Shown here one piece after another: positions 14,279 to 18,606 of a DNA stretch of 18,606 nucleotides. The translations under genes and the position numbers were made by a program. The notes beneath the pieces are model-generated. The model ran no database searches, was not told the DNA's origin, and saw nothing but the letters and a program-made list of their open reading frames with translations. Each line of letters starts with the position of its first letter. The stretch's first letter is position 1. The DNA is from Clostridiales bacterium (GTDB lineage Bacteria > Bacillota > Clostridia > Peptostreptococcales > Anaerovoracaceae), in contig WRFF01000011.1 in the NCBI GenBank assembly GCA_009778945.1, positions 1 to 18,606 on the forward strand, in the 5' to 3' direction.

Positions 14279-16129
14279 TCAACCGAACGGATTGAACCCG
14301 CCTCCGGCGCCGCCGTTGCCGCCGGTGCCGCCGTTACTTCCATAGCCGCCGTTACCGCCATAGCCGCCGCCTTGCCCCGGAATAATGGATTGTCCGTTTC
14401 CGTTCTGGTTGTTCTGTCCGCTGCCGTTTTGATCCTGACTGCTCTGCGGCGGGTTCTGGAAAGGATTTTGATCCTGCTGGATTTTTTCCATATCGGACTG
14501 TGAAATAAGTTTCAAATCCGCCGTTGCGGCCGCACCGTCGCGGTTGTACTCGACTTTGATGACATCGCCGGCGTTATAGGCGAGCAACGCGCGCACAAGG
14601 TCCGCGCTGTTTGAGATCTTCGTGCTGTCGACGGCTGTTATCACATCTTTGACCTTCAGGCCCGCCTGATCAGCCGGCGAACCGGAACTGACATCGGTGA
14701 TGACAGCGCCGCTTGCCGCTTTGATCTCGACATTCGGATAATTCTGTTTGATTGTGCTTACATCCGCCGCGCTGATACCCATATAGACGCGTTCAAAACT
14801 GCCTGTCTTGATAACTTTGTCGATAACCGGGATTGCGTTGTTGATCGGAATCGCAAAACCCATACCTTCTGCGCTTGCCTTGGCCGTATTGATGCCGACG
14901 ACCTGCCCCTGGCTGTTGAGCAGCGGGCCGCCGCTGTTTCCGGGATTGATTGACGCGTCCACCTGAATCAACCCGTCCATCTGCACCACATTGCCGGAGT
15001 CATCCTGCACCTGGATCGTGCGGTCCAAGCCGCTCACGACGCCCTGTGTGATGCTTCCGTTGAACTCAAGGCCGAGCGGGTTGCCGATTGCGGCGATATA
15101 CTGGCCGATCTGTACTTTGCTCGAATCGCCGATCTCCACCGGGACAAGCCCTTTGGCCGTGATCTTCACAATCGCCAAATCGAGGCTTTTGTCGTTCCAG
15201 ATCACCTTGCCGTCCACTTCGTCGCCGGTATTGAGCAGCACTTTGACGCTCTGCACCGAACCGTCCAAAACGACATGGGAATTGGTCAGGATATATCCGT
15301 TTTTATCGATAATCATACCCGTTCCGACACCGGTAACCTGCTGGTTTTGTGATCCGAACAGAAAATCGTTGGTCTGGACGGTCCCGGTCGTCGTAATCCC
15401 GACAACCGAAGCGAGCACCTTCTTTGCGACCGCCTCCGTCGTCGTGACATCACCGGAAGGGGTGATCGTGACGGACGCGTTTGTACCGCCGGAAGCGGCG
15501 TTATTTCCCGCAATCTGTGCGCCCAGCATCCCGCCGACCAATCCGCAGGCCAAGCAGGCTATGACCACGATGACGATAAAAATCGCCCATATCTTTCCGG
15601 GAAGCCGTATAGCGGCGGCTCCGCCGCCACCCGCGCCCTGCCCGGCGAAGATCTTTCTTTCTTTCTTTTGTTTGGGCTGAGACGCCTGCGCAGCCGCTTG
15701 GAACGGGTTTGCCGTCGACGCAGCCGCTTGGGATGCGGGATTTGGGGCGGCTCCGCCACCCGGCTTGCCATCTGCGGACGGCGCAGCCGTATAGCCCGGC
15801 TGGGGCTGCCCATAGGGCGATTGTCCATAAACAGGCTGCGTATAGTTCGGCTGCGTATATGGCCTGTCCTGCGGCGGGATATTTGACAGATCCTGCGGCG
15901 GAACGCTTTGCGGAGGCTGGGGATTCGCCTCCTGAGGCGGCTGAATATACATACTCACCGGAACAGCGTCCTGTGGCGTACTGTCCGCTTGGAATGAGAC
16001 GTCGCTCTCCGCAGCGGCCTGCTGCGGCAGCGCGTCGAACGGATGCGCCTGGCCTGCGGGTTGTTCACCTTCGGCGAATGGCGATGCGAATCCCTCTGTG
16101 TTTATATTTTGATTTTCCTGGTCGAACAT
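14279..16129 (-). CDS. htrA: Membrane-anchored HtrA/DegP-like serine protease with PDZ domain
   Basis: This envelope quality-control protease has 616 residues. A cytosolic Pro/Gln-rich N-terminal region (1-178, with repeated YxQP / YGQ units) is followed by one membrane helix (about 180-205), so the protease faces outward. The trypsin-like domain has His285 (TNSHVV), Asp317 (LDLAIV) and Ser399 (GNSGGP). One PDZ domain spans about 449-541. The C-terminal 70 residues are Gln/Asn- then Gly/Asn-rich (GGYGGNGGYG). NPF occurs near both ends (141-143, 555-557, 613-615). AGGAGGT lies 8 nt before the ATG. Bacillus HtrA/HtrB have shorter N-terminal tails, as far as I recall. Upstream direct repeats suggest regulation, possibly by an envelope-stress response regulator like CssR; no such gene is in the window. 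Confidence 0.94.
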   Translation of the reverse strand: MFDQENQNINTEGFASPFAEGEQPAGQAHPFDALPQQAAAESDVSFQADSTPQDAVPVSMYIQPPQEANPQPPQSVPPQDLSNIPPQDRPYTQPNYTQPVYGQSPYGQPQPGYTAAPSADGKPGGGAAPNPASQAAASTANPFQAAAQASQPKQKKERKIFAGQGAGGGGAAAIRLPGKIWAIFIVIVVIACLACGLVGGMLGAQIAGNNAASGGTNASVTITPSGDVTTTEAVAKKVLASVVGITTTGTVQTNDFLFGSQNQQVTGVGTGMIIDKNGYILTNSHVVLDGSVQSVKVLLNTGDEVDGKVIWNDKSLDLAIVKITAKGLVPVEIGDSSKVQIGQYIAAIGNPLGLEFNGSITQGVVSGLDRTIQVQDDSGNVVQMDGLIQVDASINPGNSGGPLLNSQGQVVGINTAKASAEGMGFAIPINNAIPVIDKVIKTGSFERVYMGISAADVSTIKQNYPNVEIKAASGAVITDVSSGSPADQAGLKVKDVITAVDSTKISNSADLVRALLAYNAGDVIKVEYNRDGAAATADLKLISQSDMEKIQQDQNPFQNPPQSSQDQNGSGQNNQNGNGQSIIPGQGGGYGGNGGYGSNGGTGGNGGAGGGFNPFG

Positions 16130-16157
16130 TTCGGAAACCTCCTGCTATCGTATTTTT

Positions 16158-16193
16158 GGATATCATCCGGACGACATGGGATATCGTCCGGAC
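16158..16193. repeat. Two 15-bp direct repeats, 21 bp apart, upstream of htrA
   Basis: GGATATCATCCGGAC (16158-16172) and GGATATCGTCCGGAC (16179-16193) agree at 14 of 15 positions, with a period of 21 bp, two helical turns. Each contains the palindromes GATATC and TCCGGA. The repeats also create an inverted repeat, TCCGGACGA-n9-TCGTCCGGA (16166-16192), that could form a hairpin in RNA. No T-run follows it on the minus strand, so it is a poor terminator for nifJ. It lies 29-64 nt before the htrA start. A tandem operator for htrA is the preferred reading. No clear sigma-A promoter is seen in 16130-16256. Confidence 0.5.
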
Positions 16194-16256
16194 TTTCATG
16201 TGAGTAGCATAACGGTTTCCGCTAAAATGAACCCGAAAATCAACGAGGCCCTGTTT

Positions 16257-18606
16257 TCAGCCTTCCGCAAGCTTTTTGTAACCCGCGTAGCGTTCTTTCG
16301 CATTCTCCTCGGCGGCCGCAAACAGGGATTCGGCGATATCCGGAAATTCCTTTGCAAGCGACGAGTAGCGGGTTTGCGCGAGAATGAAATCGCGGAAATT
16401 TCCCGTCGGTTCTTTGCTGTCGAGCGTGAAGGGATTTTTCCCTTCCTCCTTCAGCGTCGGATTGAAGCGATAGAGCTGCCAGTATCCGCAGTCTACGGCT
16501 TCCTTCGTGTTTTCCTGCGTATGGCCCATGCCCTGCTTGATCCCATGGTTGATGCAGGGCGCGTAACAGATGATGAGCGAAGGCCCGTCATAAGCCTCCG
16601 CTTCCCGCACAGCCTTCAGGAATTGATTTTTGTCCGCGCCCATGCCTACCTGGGCCACATAGACGTAGCCATAGGAAATCGCCATCATGCCGAGATCCTT
16701 TTTCTTGATGCGCTTGCCCGACGCGGCAAATTTCGCGATCGCCGCTTCCGGCGTCGCCTTGCTCGCCTGTCCGCCCGTATTGGAGTAGACTTCCGTGTCG
16801 TAAACGAGAACATTCAGGTTTTCGCCGGATGCGAGCACATGGTCGAGGCCGCCGTAACCGATATCGTAGGCCCATCCGTCCCCGCCGATCGCCCAGGTGC
16901 TCTTTCTCATGAGGAAATCGCGGTTTTCATAGATCTCAAGGCAAAGAGAGCAGGCCGGACAGGGGCAATATTTGGCGCCCTCCGCCTTCATGGCTTTCAT
17001 CTGCGCGAGCATCTCCGCACCGTCCGCGCCGAGGCTTTCGCAATAGGCGATCGTGTCATCGATCAAGGCGACACCCCAGGCTGCTGTCTCCGCAAAGGCG
17101 TCCGCGGCAGCCCTGCCCTCCGCGCCGCTGTCATGACGAATGTCAAGCCAGCGCTGCGCCGCGTCTTTCACCTTCTGGTTTGTATGGTCGATAGCGATCA
17201 GCGCCTTCGCTTTTTCCGCAAGCGACTCCTGTATCTCGCGCGCCGCGACAGCCATGCCGAGCGCGTATTCCGCGTTGTCCTCAAACAGGGAATTGCCCCA
17301 GGAAGGCCCGCGCCCGTTCGCGTCGGTCGTGAACGGGAACGACGGCGCCGAGGCGCCCCAGATGGAGGAACATCCCGTCGCGTTTGCGATCATCATATGG
17401 TCGCCGTAGAGCTGGGTGATCACCTTCAGATAAGGCGTCTCCCCGCAGCCCGCGCACGCGCCCGAAAACTCAAGATAGGGTTTCACGAACTGGCTGCCTT
17501 TGACCGTATTGCGGTCCATCAGGCTGTCGCGGACTTCAAGCCCCATCGCATAATCCCAATTGGCCTCATCCGCCGGATCCCAGCCCGCGACGCTCATGAC
17601 GAGCGCCTTTTCCTTTGCGGGGCAGACATTTGCGCAGTTGCCGCAGCCCATGCAGTCGAGCGGGCTCACCTGTATCCGGTAGGCGTAATCTTCAAAACCT
17701 TTGCCGTTCGCCGGGATCGTCTCAAACGAAGCGGGGGCCGCCGCGCGTTCCGCTTCCGTCACAAGGATCGGCCGGATGCTCGCGTGCGGGCAGACAAACG
17801 CGCACTGGTTGCACTGGATGCAGTTTTCCGGCTTCCAGGACGGGATCTGAATCGCAACACCGCGTTTTTCGTACTGAGAAGTCCCCGTGGGGAAGGCTCC
17901 GTTCTCGCGGCCGACAAAGCAACTGACCGGCAGTGAATCGCCTTCCTGCGCGTTTACGGGAACAAGCACATCCGTGATAAAGGCGGGCGCCTCCTTCACG
18001 GTTTGCGCCGCGTCCGCCGCCGTCGCCCAGCTTTCGGGAATTTCAATTTTCCCAAACCCATTCACGCCGCCGTCCACCGCCGCGTAATTCATATCGAGAA
18101 TATCCTGCCCTTTCTTGCCGTACGTTTTGTCGATACCCTCTTTCAGGTATTTCACCGCGTCGTCGATCGGGATCACCTTGGTAAGCGCGAAGAATGCCGC
18201 CTGCATCACCATATTGATGCGGTTTCCCAGCCCAATCTCGCGCGCAATCTTATATCCGTCCATGATATAAAACCGTACGTGTTTCGCCGCGAGCGCGCGC
18301 TTCACGGAAGCCGGCAGATTGGCTTCGAGTTCGTCCGCACTCCAAATGGTATTGAGCATGAAGATACCGCCGTCCTTCAGGTCTTTCAGCATATCGTATT
18401 GACGGAGATAAGCCTGGTTGTGGCAGGCCACATAATCCGCGCGCGTGATCAAATACGTCGATTTGATCGGGCGCTTGCCAAAGCGCAGATGCGAGATTGT
18501 CACGCCGCCGGATTTCTTGGAATCGTAGGCGAAATATCCCTGTGCGTACAGTTCCGTGTGGTCGCCGATGATCTTGATCGCCGTCTTGTTGGCGCCGACC
18601 GTCCCG
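16257..18606 (-). CDS. nifJ: Pyruvate:ferredoxin (flavodoxin) oxidoreductase, C-terminal two thirds (5' end outside the window)
   Basis: The enzyme oxidises pyruvate and CoA to acetyl-CoA and CO2 and reduces ferredoxin, using TPP and three [4Fe-4S] clusters. The frame is open to the right edge, with 782 residues visible of about 1170 usual, so the N-terminal ~390 residues are missing. Seen in order: GTVGANK and the gamma-type domain (about 1-230 of the fragment), two ferredoxin motifs CIQCNQCAFVCP and CMGCGNCANVCP (about 262-330), CAGCGETPY and NATGCSS for the third cluster, then the TPP site GGDGWAYDIGYGGLDHV and SNTGGQASKATP. An additional C-P-C-P-A-C-S-L-C cluster (16941-16967) precedes the GGDGW motif. 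It ends 127 nt before htrA. The function is firm. Confidence 0.96.
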   Translation of the reverse strand, partial: GTVGANKTAIKIIGDHTELYAQGYFAYDSKKSGGVTISHLRFGKRPIKSTYLITRADYVACHNQAYLRQYDMLKDLKDGGIFMLNTIWSADELEANLPASVKRALAAKHVRFYIMDGYKIAREIGLGNRINMVMQAAFFALTKVIPIDDAVKYLKEGIDKTYGKKGQDILDMNYAAVDGGVNGFGKIEIPESWATAADAAQTVKEAPAFITDVLVPVNAQEGDSLPVSCFVGRENGAFPTGTSQYEKRGVAIQIPSWKPENCIQCNQCAFVCPHASIRPILVTEAERAAAPASFETIPANGKGFEDYAYRIQVSPLDCMGCGNCANVCPAKEKALVMSVAGWDPADEANWDYAMGLEVRDSLMDRNTVKGSQFVKPYLEFSGACAGCGETPYLKVITQLYGDHMMIANATGCSSIWGASAPSFPFTTDANGRGPSWGNSLFEDNAEYALGMAVAAREIQESLAEKAKALIAIDHTNQKVKDAAQRWLDIRHDSGAEGRAAADAFAETAAWGVALIDDTIAYCESLGADGAEMLAQMKAMKAEGAKYCPCPACSLCLEIYENRDFLMRKSTWAIGGDGWAYDIGYGGLDHVLASGENLNVLVYDTEVYSNTGGQASKATPEAAIAKFAASGKRIKKKDLGMMAISYGYVYVAQVGMGADKNQFLKAVREAEAYDGPSLIICYAPCINHGIKQGMGHTQENTKEAVDCGYWQLYRFNPTLKEEGKNPFTLDSKEPTGNFRDFILAQTRYSSLAKEFPDIAESLFAAAEENAKERYAGYKKLAEG

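Noticed and set aside
16176..17936. 586-codon plus-strand open frame opposite nifJ
   Set aside because: It arises from GC-rich codon structure of nifJ; its product has low-complexity Arg-rich sequence and no RBS.

Overview
The window reads as a chromosomal segment of a fairly GC-rich anaerobic member of the Firmicutes, class Clostridia. The evidence is a pyruvate:ferredoxin oxidoreductase, a sodium-pump decarboxylase beta subunit, a PduL-type phosphotransacylase, a pyruvate kinase with the extra C-terminal PEP-utiliser domain, a T. maritima-type DAHP synthase, and the tig/clpP/clpX/lon/engB cluster typical of that phylum. I cannot name a genus. Christensenellales-like lineages would fit, but that is a guess. 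There is no sign of phage, transposon, CRISPR, tRNA or rRNA.

All genes but one lie on the minus strand, so the main block is read from right to left. It starts with nifJ, which runs off the right edge and keeps only its C-terminal ~782 residues. Next come a membrane-anchored HtrA protease with long disordered tails, a strong nested hairpin, and pyk. The proteostasis operon tig-clpP-clpX-lon-engB-hpt follows with gaps of 18, 10 and 30 nt and then two 4-nt ATGA overlaps. After a short promoter-bearing gap come aroF-tyrA (4-nt overlap), then oadB, a 48-residue OadG-like gene and pduL. At the left edge a 3'-truncated SnoaL/NTF2-like gene also points left. The only plus-strand gene encodes a small SEC-C zinc-binding protein. 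It lies between the SnoaL-like gene and pduL and ends 3 nt from the pduL stop codon.

Functionally, nifJ, pyk, oadB/oadG and pduL fit fermentative carbon flow: PEP to pyruvate to acetyl-CoA plus reduced ferredoxin, acyl-CoA to acyl-phosphate, and decarboxylation coupled to Na+ export. tig, clpP, clpX, lon and htrA cover folding and proteolysis from ribosome to envelope. engB serves ribosome assembly, hpt purine salvage, and aroF-tyrA the entry to the aromatic pathway and its tyrosine branch.

The protein genes are mostly ordinary, and the unexplained signal is in the intergenic DNA. The SEC-C gene has a compact, apparently structured 5' leader with two mutually exclusive pairings, one of which would cover its ribosome binding site. 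The same gap holds a run of dyads. One dyad, GATTTC-n2-GAAATC, recurs with a 1-nt spacer in the promoter in front of aroF. The SnoaL-like gene has a perfect palindrome inside its -35/-10 spacer. htrA has two 15-bp direct repeats exactly 21 bp apart. The hairpin behind htrA directly abuts the pyk -10 box. These are pattern observations and no search was run.
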